Assembly (NCBI RefSeq): GCF_009676705.1
Contig: NZ_CP046046.1
Location: 434,001 to 498,000, forward strand
Reading direction: 5' to 3'
DNA from: Spiribacter sp. 2438
GTDB lineage: Bacteria > Pseudomonadota > Gammaproteobacteria > Nitrococcales > Nitrococcaceae
DNA: 64,000 bases
Of this stretch, positions 31,073-39,703 are shown piece by piece; within the stretch, counting starts at the first letter, position 1, and each line of letters opens with the position of its first letter. The notes under the pieces are model-generated. The model had not been told where the DNA came from and did no database searches. It saw only the letters and a list, made by a program, of their open reading frames with translations. The position numbers and the translations under genes were made by a program.

Positions 31073-32205
31073 GTTTTGATGCCATCGAGGACATCATCGC
31101 CGAGCTCCGGGAGGGGCGCATGGTGTTGATGCTCGACGACGAAGATCGGGAGAACGAGGGCGATCTGCTGATGCCGGCCTCCATGGTCCGTCCCGACGAT
31201 GTCAATTTTATGGCCCGTTACGGCCGCGGTCTGATTTGCCTGACCCTGACCCGGGAGCGCTGCGAGCAGTTGCGTCTGCCTCTTATGGTGAGTGGCTCGG
31301 GGGACCATCAGGGCACCAAGTTTACCCTGAGCATCGAGGCGGCCCGGGGCGTGACCACCGGCATTTCGGCCGCCGATCGGGCCCGCACCATTCAGGCGGC
31401 GGTGGCGCCTCAGGCGGTGCCGGAGGACCTCATCCAGCCGGGGCACGTGTTCCCGCTGATGGCGGCCCCGGGGGGAGTGCTCACCCGCGCGGGTCACACC
31501 GAGGCGGGCTGTGATCTCGCCCGGCTGGCGGGGTTCGAGCCCGCCGCGGTGATCGTGGAAGTCCTCAAGGAGGACGGCACCATGGCCCGGCGGGACGACC
31601 TGATGGCGTTCGCCCGCGAACACAATCTTCGAATCGGCACGGTGGCCGATCTGATTGCCTATCGGGTGCGCAACGAGCGCACGGTGGAGCGGGTGGCGGA
31701 CTGCGAACTGCCCACCGTATATGGCCGCTTTCACCTCTACGCCTATCAGGATCTGGTAGACGGCGCGCTGCATTTCGCCCTGTTGCGGGGGCAGCCCGAC
31801 CCCGATGTGCCCGCGCTGGTGCGGGTGCAGGTGGAGAACACCCTCTCCGACCTGTTCTCGGCCACGGCACCGGATCAGACCTGGTCATTGCGCCAGGCGC
31901 TGGATGAAATCGCGGGTTGTGACGGTGAGCCGGCCTGCCTGGTGATGCTGCGCCAGGCCGACGACCGCGCCGAAGTGCTGGCCCGCATGCGGGAGTTCCA
32001 GGCCCTGGCCCAGAGTGGGGAGCTCACCCCGGAACCGCGCGACGCCAGTGCTCAAAGCCAGGCGCTCAGGACCTATGGCGCCGGTGCACAGATCCTCACG
32101 GATCTCGGCATTCGGCGGATGCGGGTGCTGTCCTCACCCAAAATCATGTACGGCCTGTCGGGCTTTGGGATGGAAGTGGTCGACTACGTCGACTCCGCCG
32201 TTTAA
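31069..32205 (+). CDS. ribB: 3,4-dihydroxy-2-butanone 4-phosphate synthase with degenerate GTP cyclohydrolase II domain
   Basis: Makes the four-carbon unit of riboflavin from ribulose 5-phosphate. The first 200 residues are a complete RibB domain: LDDEDRENEGDLLMPA, a substrate loop KFTLSIEAARGVTTGISAADRA, and RAGHTEAGCDLARLAGF. The second half (about 205-378) aligns in pattern to GTP cyclohydrolase II but lacks the zinc cysteine cluster, where active enzymes read SECLTGDVFGSLRCDC-like and this one reads VENTLSDLFSAT. That half is probably inactive as a cyclohydrolase, and a separate ribA is expected elsewhere. The gene is fourth in the nrdR-ribD-ribE-ribB series. Confidence 0.93.
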   Translation: MSFDAIEDIIAELREGRMVLMLDDEDRENEGDLLMPASMVRPDDVNFMARYGRGLICLTLTRERCEQLRLPLMVSGSGDHQGTKFTLSIEAARGVTTGISAADRARTIQAAVAPQAVPEDLIQPGHVFPLMAAPGGVLTRAGHTEAGCDLARLAGFEPAAVIVEVLKEDGTMARRDDLMAFAREHNLRIGTVADLIAYRVRNERTVERVADCELPTVYGRFHLYAYQDLVDGALHFALLRGQPDPDVPALVRVQVENTLSDLFSATAPDQTWSLRQALDEIAGCDGEPACLVMLRQADDRAEVLARMREFQALAQSGELTPEPRDASAQSQALRTYGAGAQILTDLGIRRMRVLSSPKIMYGLSGFGMEVVDYVDSAV

Positions 32206-32241
32206 TCTGATGGCCTCGATCAACGGAATACACGAAGCATC

Positions 32242-32703
32242 ATGAAAACCCTCGAAGGCGATTTCACCGCCAGCAACGCCCGTATCGCCCTGGTGGCGAC
32301 CCGCTTCAACGATTTTATCGTCGACTCGCTGATCGGCGGTGCCCGGGATACCCTTCGGCGCCACGGCGTCGCCGACGAAGCGCTGACGCTTATCCGGGTT
32401 CCCGGCGCCTGGGAGCTGCCCCTGGTGGCGGACCGGGCCGCGGCCAGTGGCCAATACGACGGCATCGTGGCCCTGGGGTGCGTGATCCGGGGTGGGACGC
32501 CGCATTTTGAATACGTGGCGGGCGAGGCCGCCAAGGGGTTGGGTCAGGTCTCACAGCATCGCGGTGTGCCGGTGGCCTTCGGCGTTCTTACCACCGACAC
32601 CATTGAGCAGGCCATCGAGCGGGCGGGCACCAAAGCCGGGAACAAGGGTGGCGAAGCGGCGCTCTCGCTGCTCGAGATGATCAGCTTACTGCGCCAGCTG
32701 TGA
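32242..32703 (+). CDS. ribH: 6,7-dimethyl-8-ribityllumazine synthase
   Basis: Condenses the pyrimidine and butanone phosphate to lumazine, the penultimate riboflavin step, as a multi-subunit capsid-like shell. The 153-aa protein has the N-terminal [21 protein letters not shown] (substrate aromatic Phe), [39 protein letters not shown] with the catalytic His, and [23 protein letters not shown]. The gene follows ribB by 36 bases. Its stop overlaps the nusB GTG start, GTGA. Confidence 0.97.
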   Translation: MKTLEGDFTASNARIALVATRFNDFIVDSLIGGARDTLRRHGVADEALTLIRVPGAWELPLVADRAAASGQYDGIVALGCVIRGGTPHFEYVAGEAAKGLGQVSQHRGVPVAFGVLTTDTIEQAIERAGTKAGNKGGEAALSLLEMISLLRQL

Positions 32704-33152
32704 GGGCCCGCGAGGCCAACCGCGCCCGCTCCCGGGCGCGCCGTCGTATTCTTCAGGCGCTTTACCAGTGGCAGGTGGCCGGGCAGGACCCGACGGACAT
32801 TGAGCGTCAGTTCCTGAGCGAACATCGCCTGGGGCGCATGGATCTGGAGTATTTCTCCGAAGTGTTTCTGGCGGTGACCACCCAGGTGGAAACACTGGAT
32901 GCGGCCTTTGACGGTTTTCTGGATCGGCCCGCCCGAACCCTGGATCCGGTGGAACTGGCCCTGTTGCGACTGGGGACCTACGAGTTGCGGGAGCGCTTCG
33001 AAGTGCCTTATCGGGTGTGCATGAACGAGGCGGTGGAGCTGGCGAAGGCCTTCGGCGCCGAACAAAGCCACCGATTCATCAATGGCGTGCTGGATCGTGT
33101 CGGCCGGCAAGTCCCGCTGCGCCGCAGCGAGCTGGCCGGGCCACGACGCTGA
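32700..33152 (+). CDS. nusB: Transcription antitermination factor NusB
   Basis: Binds NusE (S10) and boxA RNA in antitermination complexes, mainly on rRNA operons. The 150-aa all-helical protein starts with a GTG (32700) overlapping ribH. The N-terminal [29 protein letters not shown] is the RNA-binding helix region. The conserved [51 protein letters not shown] fills the C-terminal half. The neighbours ribH upstream and thiL 15 bases downstream are the usual gammaproteobacterial context. Confidence 0.96.
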   Translation: MRAREANRARSRARRRILQALYQWQVAGQDPTDIERQFLSEHRLGRMDLEYFSEVFLAVTTQVETLDAAFDGFLDRPARTLDPVELALLRLGTYELRERFEVPYRVCMNEAVELAKAFGAEQSHRFINGVLDRVGRQVPLRRSELAGPRR

Positions 33153-33167
33153 CCCGGAGACGGGGCC

Positions 33168-34133
33168 ATGTCGCCACCGGGTGAATTTTCTCTCATTGAT
33201 CAGTACCTCACCGGCCTGGGGGCGAGACGTGATGATGTCGCGCTGGGGGTGGGAGACGATGCCGCCATGGTTCAATGCGCCGCGGGTGAGTCGTTGCTGC
33301 TGGCGCTGGATACCCTGGTGGAGGGGGTGCATTTTCCCGCCGACTGCCCGGCCCATTGGGTGGGCCATCGGGCGCTGGCCGTCAATCTCAGTGATCTGGC
33401 CGCCATGGGCGCCGAGCCCGCCTGGGCGCTGGTGGGGCTAACCCTGCCGGCGGCCGACGAGGCCTGGGTGGCCGGGTTCGCCCGCGGTCTCGACGCGCTG
33501 GCAAAACGTCACGGGGTGGCCATCGTCGGCGGCGATGTCACCCGGGGGCCGCTCACCGTAAGTCTTCAGATTACGGGCTACGGGGGCGCCCACGGTTTGC
33601 GGCGGGACGGCGCCCGGGCCGGCGATGAACTGTGGGTCTCGGGCCGGCCCGGCGAGGCAGCGGCCGGTCTGCGGATCTGGCAACAGGGAGACCGGCAGAG
33701 TCCCCGCTGGCAGGGCCTGCTGGCCGCATTTCTCGAGCCGTCGCCACGGGTGGCGCTGGGACGGCGCCTCCGGGGCATCGCCACGGCGGCCATTGATGTC
33801 TCGGATGGTGTGATCGCCGATGCCGGTCACATTGCCCGGGCCAGTGGCGTGGGACTGAGCCTGGACATGCACCAGGTCCGGCCCTCGGCAAGGCTGGTGG
33901 CCTGCCTCGGGGGCGACGAGGCGCAGCGTTGCTATCTGGGCGGTGGCGATGATTACGAGCTGCTCTTCACCGCGCCCCCGAGAGCACGGAGCAGTATCCG
34001 GCAGGCCGCTCGCGACGCCGCCACCCCGGTTCGATGCATCGGCGAGGCGAGAGTCGGCGATGGCGTCGCTCTTCAGGGCGGCGAGTCGGACTCGCTAATG
34101 CCCGCTGGCTATCAACATTTCTCCGCGCCTTGA
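33168..34133 (+). CDS. thiL: Thiamine-monophosphate kinase
   Basis: Phosphorylates thiamine monophosphate to the active cofactor. The 321-aa protein belongs to the PurM/AIR synthase fold. It begins GEFSLIDQYLTGLGARRDDVALGVGDDAAM, has DTLVEGVHFPADCPAHWVGHRALAVNLSDLAAMGAEP, the GGDVTRGPLTVS nucleotide region, and AIDVSDGVIADAGHIARASGVG. The terminal FTAPP segment is also present. It is the last gene of the rib-nusB-thiL series; 101 bases separate it from the Fnr-type regulator. Confidence 0.95.
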   Translation: MSPPGEFSLIDQYLTGLGARRDDVALGVGDDAAMVQCAAGESLLLALDTLVEGVHFPADCPAHWVGHRALAVNLSDLAAMGAEPAWALVGLTLPAADEAWVAGFARGLDALAKRHGVAIVGGDVTRGPLTVSLQITGYGGAHGLRRDGARAGDELWVSGRPGEAAAGLRIWQQGDRQSPRWQGLLAAFLEPSPRVALGRRLRGIATAAIDVSDGVIADAGHIARASGVGLSLDMHQVRPSARLVACLGGDEAQRCYLGGGDDYELLFTAPPRARSSIRQAARDAATPVRCIGEARVGDGVALQGGESDSLMPAGYQHFSAP

Positions 34134-34234
34134 GAAAGGCGGCCTTGCGGCGAGCATGCAACCAGCGAAAGTCCATGTTAGTTTCAAATCAGCGACGGTC
34201 GGGAAAGAAGAGAGCCCATAGGGGCGATTGAGCC

Positions 34235-35008
34235 ATGAATAATTCCGGTCAGCATTCCCAGCAATTCACCAGTCTCCGCCAGTCCTGTGCCGCCTGCGGC
34301 CTCAGCGATCTGTGTCTGCCGGTTTCCCTGGATGAGGTGGACACCCGCAAGCTGGATGCCATCGTCGAGCGTCACAAGCCGCTCAAAGGAGGCGAGCACA
34401 TCTATCGCGCCGATGATTGGTTTCGGGCGGTCTATGCGGTTCGCTCCGGCTCGGTCAAGACTTACACGCTGACCGACCGCGGCGAGGAGCAGATCACCGG
34501 TTTTCACTTCCCGGGGGAGCTGGTGGGCCTGGACGCTATCAACAACTGGGTTCACCCCTGCTCGGCCGTGGCACTGGAAACCACCAGCGTCTGCGTCCTG
34601 CCTTACGTGCAGCTGGAAAGTCTGGCGGCTGATATTCCCGGCCTGCAGCGAAAGCTCATGCAGCTGATGTCCAGGGAGATTTTTTCGGATCAGGAAATGC
34701 TTTTTTCCATGGCCCGTCGAAGCGCCGAGGAGCGTCTGGCCATGCTGCTATTGAATTTCTCCGGCCGTTTTCAGCGCCGGGGGCTGTCGGCGACCCGCTT
34801 CCGGCTGCCCATGGCCCGCACCGAGTTGGGCAACTACATCGGTCTTGCCCCCGAGACCATGAGCCGCCTGTTTCGGCGGTTCAGCGAGCAGGGCTGCCTA
34901 AAGGCCGAGGGGCGCGAGCTGCAGTTGCTGGATCTGGACAGACTGGTCGACCTGGCGGGCCGGGAGTGCCCGGCCTGCGCCCCCGAGGACCGCCGCGGTG
35001 GCAACTGA
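34235..35008 (+). CDS. fnr: Fnr-type oxygen-sensing transcriptional regulator
   Basis: Crp/Fnr family regulator expected to hold an oxygen-labile [4Fe-4S] cluster. All four ligands are present: Cys18, Cys21 and Cys27 near the N-terminus (CAACGLSDLC) and Cys120 in ETTSVCVLP. The sensor beta-roll spans about 45-125. The DNA-recognition helix in the C-terminal HTH reads ETMSRLFRRF, with the Glu, Ser and Arg that read TTGAT half-sites in known FNR. The 257-aa length includes a Cys-containing C-terminal tail (RECPACAPED) that is longer than usual. It converges on sufT with no gap. Confidence 0.93.
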   Translation: MNNSGQHSQQFTSLRQSCAACGLSDLCLPVSLDEVDTRKLDAIVERHKPLKGGEHIYRADDWFRAVYAVRSGSVKTYTLTDRGEEQITGFHFPGELVGLDAINNWVHPCSAVALETTSVCVLPYVQLESLAADIPGLQRKLMQLMSREIFSDQEMLFSMARRSAEERLAMLLLNFSGRFQRRGLSATRFRLPMARTELGNYIGLAPETMSRLFRRFSEQGCLKAEGRELQLLDLDRLVDLAGRECPACAPEDRRGGN

Positions 35009-35560
35009 CTACATCATGCCGGTCTGAAGCTTGGCCGCTTCCGACATCATCTCCACACTCCACGGTGGATCGAACACCACCTCGACGTTCACTTCTTCCA
35101 CGGTGGGAATGAGCTTGATCTTCTCCCGCACGTCGTAGGCGATGATGTCGCCCATGCCGCAGCCGGGGGCGGTGAGGGTCATGTCCACGTCCACCTTCCA
35201 GTTGTGGTTTTCGGTGTGGCTGATGTCACAGCGATAGACCAGTCCCAGCTCGACGATGTTGATGGGGATTTCCGGATCGAAGCAGCGCCGCATCTGGTCC
35301 CAGACCAGCTGCTCCACGTCCTTCTCCGAGGCGTCGGCCGGCAGTTCCGGGGCCGGCTCCGGCTCCTTGCCGATGGCGTCGGCGTCCTTGCCGTCGATGC
35401 GGAATAGATTGCCCTGGATATAAACGGTATAGCTGCCCCCCAGCGCCTGGGTGATCATGCCCTCCGCACCCTTGGGGATCACGCCGGTGTCGCCGGCCGG
35501 AATGAGCGCGGCGTCACAGTCCCGCTCGAAAACCACCGGTTCGTTGCTCTGCATTGCCAT
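35009..35560 (-). CDS. sufT: Iron-sulfur cluster maturation protein SufT (DUF59)
   Basis: Putative Fe-S assembly factor with a DUF59/MIP18 domain. I choose ATG 35560 (183 aa) because GGAG is well placed upstream; the reading frame extends to 35602 without a better start. The N-terminal half (VFERDCDAALIPAGDTGVIPKGAEGMITQALGGSYTVYI) is the family's own domain. The C-terminal DUF59 shows DPEIPINIVELGLVYRC, MTLTAPGCGMGDII with the conserved cysteine, and VEVVFDPPW. Its position next to an Fe-S regulator (fnr) is suggestive. Other members of the suf operon are not in the window. Confidence 0.92.
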   Translation of the reverse strand: MAMQSNEPVVFERDCDAALIPAGDTGVIPKGAEGMITQALGGSYTVYIQGNLFRIDGKDADAIGKEPEPAPELPADASEKDVEQLVWDQMRRCFDPEIPINIVELGLVYRCDISHTENHNWKVDVDMTLTAPGCGMGDIIAYDVREKIKLIPTVEEVNVEVVFDPPWSVEMMSEAAKLQTGMM

Positions 35561-35699
35561 GGTCAGTGCTCCGCGTGTGAAGACCTCGCCGATTGATAGC
35601 AAGAGGATATCACCGCCACTGCCGTTGTCTGAATGGGGAAGAATCCTAATCCCCGTTGCGTTACCATATGTGGGGAATTTTTAGCCAGGAGGCTATGAC

Positions 35700-36998
35700 A
35701 TGAGTGAAAACGTCCACCATCTCTCGCCGCTGCTGCGCCAGTCCAGTGACATTCTGGTGGAGCGCGCCCAAGGCATGTACGTCTACTCCGAGGACGGCGG
35801 GAAGTACATGGACTTCGCCTCGGGCATTGGAGTGCTCAGCACCGGCCATTGCCACCCGCGGGTGGTGGAAGCCGCCAAGGCCCAGATTGACAAGGTGGTG
35901 CACGCCCAGTACGCCATCATGAAGCACCGCCCGATTCTGGAGCTCTCCGATCGGCTGGTTGAACTGCTGCCCGATCACATCGACAGCGTGTTCTTCTCGA
36001 ATGCCGGTACCGAGGCGGTGGAGGCGTCCATCCGACTGGCCCGTCAGGCCACCGGCAAGCCCAACATCATCGCCTTCCGGGGTTGCTTCCACGGCCGGAC
36101 CATGGGCTCGCTGGCCACCACCAGTTCCAGCGCCGCGGTCCGTCAGGGCGTGCAGCCGCTGATGGGCGGTGTGGTCACGGCGCCGTTCCCGGACACGAAC
36201 TGGTATGGCATGAGCCAGGACGAAGCCGCTGAATTCTGCCTGCGCGAGCTGGACTACATTCTTCAGGTTCAGAGCGTGCCCATGGAAACCGCGGCGATGT
36301 TGATCGAGCCCATTCAGGGTGAGGCTGGCTACATCCCCGCCAACACCAAGTTCATGCAGGGGCTGCAGGAGCGCTGCAACAAGCACGGCATCCTGCTGAT
36401 CATGGACGAGGTCCAGTCCGGCAACGGCCGCTCCGGGCGGCAGTGGGGTTATGAGCACTTTGATGTTGAGCCGGACGTGGTGGTGTCCGCCAAGGGCGTG
36501 GCCAGCGGCTTCCAGCTGTCATTCATGGCCGCCCCGGCGTCGCTGATGAGCAAGGCGCTGCCCGGCTCCCAGGGTGGCACCTACGGCGGCAACGCGGTGG
36601 CCTGTGCCGCCGGGCTCGCCACGCTGGATGTCATGCGCGACGAGAAGCTCGTCGACAATGCGGCGGAGCGGGGCGAACAGCTGTGGTCCCGGCTCAAGGA
36701 CGTGCAGTCCCGGCATCCGGAAATTGGCGCCATCACCGGACAGGGCCTGATGATTGGCACCCACCTGGTGGATGAGCACGGCAAGCCCGATGGCGACCGT
36801 GGCGCCCGGATGCTGAAAGCCTGTGAGCATCGCGGGCTGCTGATGATTCGCTGCGGTCCCTGGGGCGGTAACGTGGTGCGCTGGATCCCGCCGCTGATCG
36901 TCACCGCCGAGGAAATCGACTGGGCGGTGGAGCAGTTCGAGGCGGCGCTGGTGGAAACCGGCGGTGGTCAGGAAGAGGCCATGCGCAGCACGGGCTAG
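35700..36998 (+). CDS. Class III PLP aminotransferase (4-aminobutyrate aminotransferase-like)
   Basis: PLP enzyme that moves amino groups from omega-amino acids to 2-oxo acids. The 432-aa protein has FASGIGVLSTGHCHPRV, the FFSNAGTEAVEASIRLAR block, FRGCFHGRTMGSLATTSS, DEVQSGNGRSGRQWGYEHF with the PLP-binding Asp, and the Schiff-base lysine in SAKGVASGFQLS. The Lys-Gly-Val-Ala-Ser-Gly motif is usual for a broad set of GABA/ornithine-type enzymes, so the substrate is not certain. CCAGGAGG precedes ATG 35700. A succinate-semialdehyde type dehydrogenase converges on it, which supports a GABA-like pathway. Confidence 0.88.
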   Translation: MSENVHHLSPLLRQSSDILVERAQGMYVYSEDGGKYMDFASGIGVLSTGHCHPRVVEAAKAQIDKVVHAQYAIMKHRPILELSDRLVELLPDHIDSVFFSNAGTEAVEASIRLARQATGKPNIIAFRGCFHGRTMGSLATTSSSAAVRQGVQPLMGGVVTAPFPDTNWYGMSQDEAAEFCLRELDYILQVQSVPMETAAMLIEPIQGEAGYIPANTKFMQGLQERCNKHGILLIMDEVQSGNGRSGRQWGYEHFDVEPDVVVSAKGVASGFQLSFMAAPASLMSKALPGSQGGTYGGNAVACAAGLATLDVMRDEKLVDNAAERGEQLWSRLKDVQSRHPEIGAITGQGLMIGTHLVDEHGKPDGDRGARMLKACEHRGLLMIRCGPWGGNVVRWIPPLIVTAEEIDWAVEQFEAALVETGGGQEEAMRSTG

Positions 36999-37022
36999 TT
37001 CGGAGCCTGCACTGGCACTGAC

Positions 37023-37052
37023 AAAAAAGCCCGGGTTATCCCGGGCTTTTTT
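37023..37052. terminator. Perfect bidirectional rho-independent terminator
   Basis: Thirteen-base arms (six A then GCCCGGG; CCCGGGC then six T) form a perfect inverted repeat around the loop TTAT. The T run on one side and the A run on the other serve the class III aminotransferase (+) and the aldehyde dehydrogenase (-), which converge here. Confidence 0.93.
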
Positions 37053-37082
37053 ATGGGCGGAGGGGCGCCGGTGGAACCGCGA

Positions 37083-38522
37083 TCAGCCCACCGGCACCGT
37101 CTGGGCTTCGGTGAATTCAAACAGCCCTTCCAGGCCCCCCTCACGGCCATAGCCGGATTGCTTCATGCCACCGAAGGGCGCCTCCGGCGTGGGCCCACTG
37201 CCGGTGTTCAGGGCGGCGTGGCCGAAGCGCAGACGCTCAATCGCGGCCAGACCCCGGGCTTCGTTGCCGGTGAAGACGTAACAGGCCAGGCCGAAGTCGG
37301 TGTCATTGGCCATGCGAATCACCTGGTCGTCGTCGGAGAAGGTGATCACCGGCACCAGCGGGCCGAAGGTTTCTTCGCGGTAGCAGGCGGCGTCCTCGGT
37401 GACATTCAGAAGCACCGTGGGCGGATAGAAAGTACCGGGAAGCCCGCTGGCATCGCCGCGATAGACTTCCCGGGCTCCCTTGCCCAGCGCGTCGTCAACG
37501 TGCCGTGCCACCTTGGCCACGGCGTTTTCGTCAATGAGTGGTCCCAGGGTGGTGCCGTCCGCCATGCCGTCACCCACTTTCAGGTCCGCCACGCGACGGG
37601 CCAGCCGCTCGGCAAAATCATCCGCCACGGCTTCGTGGACGAAAATCCGGTTGGCGCAGACACAGGTCTGGCCACCACCCCGGAATTTGTTGCCCATGAG
37701 CTGGTCGGCGGCATGATCCAGATCGGCGTCGTCGAACACGATATAGGGAGCGTTACCGCCCAGTTCCAGCGTCAGGCGCTTCACGCCCGGTGCGGCCTGG
37801 CGGATCAGCGTCTGTCCCACTTCCGTGGAGCCGGTGAAGCTGATCACCCGCACGGATGGGGCGTCGAACAGGGCCTGGGTGATGGGGCCTGCGGACCCCA
37901 TGACCAGATTGACCTTGCCCGGGGGCAGGTCCACTTCCCGGTCCAGCAGCGTGAACAGGGCAATCATGGTCAGAGGCGTCTTGGAAGAGGGCTTGATCAC
38001 GCTGGGGCAGTCGGCGGCGATGGCCGACGAGAGTTTTTTGGCGATCATGCCAATGGGGAAGTTCCAGGGGGTGATCAGCCCCACCACCCCGGCCGGCCGG
38101 TGGTGCACTGTCCAGGTGCAGTGCCGCGGCCGCTCCTCCAGGGTCCGCGGTCCGAGGGCGTCGATCTCCCGGGCGGCGTAGCGAAAGAAGCCGGCGGCGT
38201 AGTCGGCTTCACCCTGAGCCTCGGCCAGGGGTTTGCCATGTTCCAGACAGAGAATCCGTCCGATCTCCTCGCGATGGTTGGCGATGGCATCGGCGATGGC
38301 GGATAGCCATTCCCGGCGCTGCGCCAGGTCGGCGGAGTTCTCGAAGGCCGCCTCGGCGGCCTGGATGGCCCGGACGGTCTCGGCCTCGCCCATGGAGGCC
38401 ACATCCGCCAGATGGCCATTGTCCACGGGATTGGTGACCGCCAGAGTCCGGCCGCTGTCCGCCGCCGTCCACTCGCCATTGATATAGCCGCCCAGGTGCG
38501 GGAGGAGCGGGGATTCGATCAT
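37083..38522 (-). CDS. NAD(P)-dependent succinate-semialdehyde dehydrogenase-like
   Basis: Aldehyde dehydrogenase of 479 aa, probably oxidising succinate semialdehyde to succinate. Visible blocks are INGEWTAADSG (start), ITPWNFPIGMIAKKLSSAIAADCPSVIKPSSKTP, ISFTGSTEVGQTLIRQAA, the catalytic Glu in LELGGNAP, and the catalytic Cys in RGGGQTCVCANRIFVHE. ETFGPLVPV and GLACYVFTGN are also present. The twin cysteine TCVC pattern is frequent in GabD-type enzymes. It is downstream of the D-2-hydroxyacid dehydrogenase (28-base gap) and converges on the class III aminotransferase. Confidence 0.9.
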   Translation of the reverse strand: MIESPLLPHLGGYINGEWTAADSGRTLAVTNPVDNGHLADVASMGEAETVRAIQAAEAAFENSADLAQRREWLSAIADAIANHREEIGRILCLEHGKPLAEAQGEADYAAGFFRYAAREIDALGPRTLEERPRHCTWTVHHRPAGVVGLITPWNFPIGMIAKKLSSAIAADCPSVIKPSSKTPLTMIALFTLLDREVDLPPGKVNLVMGSAGPITQALFDAPSVRVISFTGSTEVGQTLIRQAAPGVKRLTLELGGNAPYIVFDDADLDHAADQLMGNKFRGGGQTCVCANRIFVHEAVADDFAERLARRVADLKVGDGMADGTTLGPLIDENAVAKVARHVDDALGKGAREVYRGDASGLPGTFYPPTVLLNVTEDAACYREETFGPLVPVITFSDDDQVIRMANDTDFGLACYVFTGNEARGLAAIERLRFGHAALNTGSGPTPEAPFGGMKQSGYGREGGLEGLFEFTEAQTVPVG

Positions 38523-38550
38523 GTTCTACCTCTTTCAGATAGCTGCCGGT

Positions 38551-39531
38551 TTATTGGCGGGTTACGAAACCCTGGTGTTTGTCCACCAGGTTTTCGAGGG
38601 GGTCGCCGTTTCGCCAGCGGTGGTAATTCTCCAGAAACTGTTCGGAGAGCGCGCGCTTCCAGCCGATGAAGTCGCCGGCCATGTGCGCGGAGATATGGAC
38701 GTTGTCCAGCCCCCAGAGGGGATGGTCCGACGGCAGCGGCTCCTCCTCGAACACATCGAGGGCGGCGCCGTCGATGTCGCCGTTTTCCAGAGCCTGCACC
38801 AACGCCTCGGTGCGCACGATCGGGCCGCGGCCGATATTGATCAGGCGCGCCGACGAATGCATGGCATGGAACTCCGCTTCGCCGAACAGTCCCTCGGTGT
38901 CTGCGGTCAGCGGGGCGGCAATGACCACGAAGTCATAGTCCGGCAGGATCGACACGAGGTCCGCCTGGGCGTAGATGGCGCCGAAGTCGTCATCCCCCGG
39001 CCGCGAGCGGCGACCCACCCCGTCCACCTCCAGGCCGATGGCGCCGCACAGGCCAGCGATGCGTCGCCCAATGGAACCGGCGCCCACCACCAGCACGCTG
39101 CGGCCGGCCACCGGCTCGGTCTCGCGGTGCTGCCAGCGACGGGCCTGCTGCAGTGCCCAGTTGCCCGGGAAGTCCTTGCAGAAGGCGATGATCTGGCCGA
39201 GCACGTACTCGGCGATGCACTGATCGAAAATGCCGCGGGCGTTGGTGACGGGAATCTCGCTGTCCCTTACCTCGGGAGTCAGCAGGGCATCAACGCCGGC
39301 ACTGGTGGCGTGGATCCACTGCAGCGCGTCGGCGGCGGGCCAGGCTTCGGTCACCGCGTCGGTGCGGAAGTCCGTGACACAGAGCACCTGGGCGCCGGGC
39401 AGCGCCTTTTTGAGGCTGGCGCCGTCTTCGGCGAGCCGGATGTCTGCCTCGCCTTTCAGTCTCTCGAGCCCCTCGGGAAGGCCTTCACCCGGAGCGGTCA
39501 GAACAACGACGGTTGGGGACTCGGCAGTCAT
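38551..39531 (-). CDS. D-2-hydroxyacid dehydrogenase (NAD-dependent)
   Basis: Oxidoreductase of the D-isomer-specific 2-hydroxyacid dehydrogenase family, 326 aa. The Rossmann motif is VVGAGSIGRRIAGLCGAIGL (about residue 150), and the catalytic Arg (INIGRGPIV), Glu (DVFEEEPLP) and His (ISAHMAG) are all present. The specific substrate (glyoxylate, hydroxypyruvate, 2-oxoglutarate or other) cannot be told from the motifs. It heads a two-gene operon with the aldehyde dehydrogenase and is divergent from the class I/II aminotransferase across 172 bases. Confidence 0.9.
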   Translation of the reverse strand: MTAESPTVVVLTAPGEGLPEGLERLKGEADIRLAEDGASLKKALPGAQVLCVTDFRTDAVTEAWPAADALQWIHATSAGVDALLTPEVRDSEIPVTNARGIFDQCIAEYVLGQIIAFCKDFPGNWALQQARRWQHRETEPVAGRSVLVVGAGSIGRRIAGLCGAIGLEVDGVGRRSRPGDDDFGAIYAQADLVSILPDYDFVVIAAPLTADTEGLFGEAEFHAMHSSARLINIGRGPIVRTEALVQALENGDIDGAALDVFEEEPLPSDHPLWGLDNVHISAHMAGDFIGWKRALSEQFLENYHRWRNGDPLENLVDKHQGFVTRQ

Positions 39532-39623
39532 GGATTCGGCTCCTCTGCGCTGGCCGGAATGCTGCGGACGTTACTCACCCCCGTGCCACCCCGTCAACTG
39601 CGCCAGAATGCGCTCTGCAGGGG

Positions 39624-39652
39624 TTGACCAAGGTTCAGTCCGAGTCTAGCTT
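39624..39652 (+). promoter_or_regulatory. Candidate promoter of the class I/II aminotransferase gene
   Basis: TTGACC (39624-39629, five of six consensus) is 17 bases from TAGCTT (39647-39652, weak). The start would be about 45 bases before ATG 39704. Confidence 0.4.
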
Positions 39653-39703
39653 CGCAGTGTTGAGTCCTCACCTTTCAGTACCGCAGCAAAAAGGGGAACA
39701 CCC

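Noticed and set aside
35661-36458. Open frame opposite the class III aminotransferase
   Set aside because: The sense protein has intact PLP motifs, while the antisense translation has no similarity I can name.
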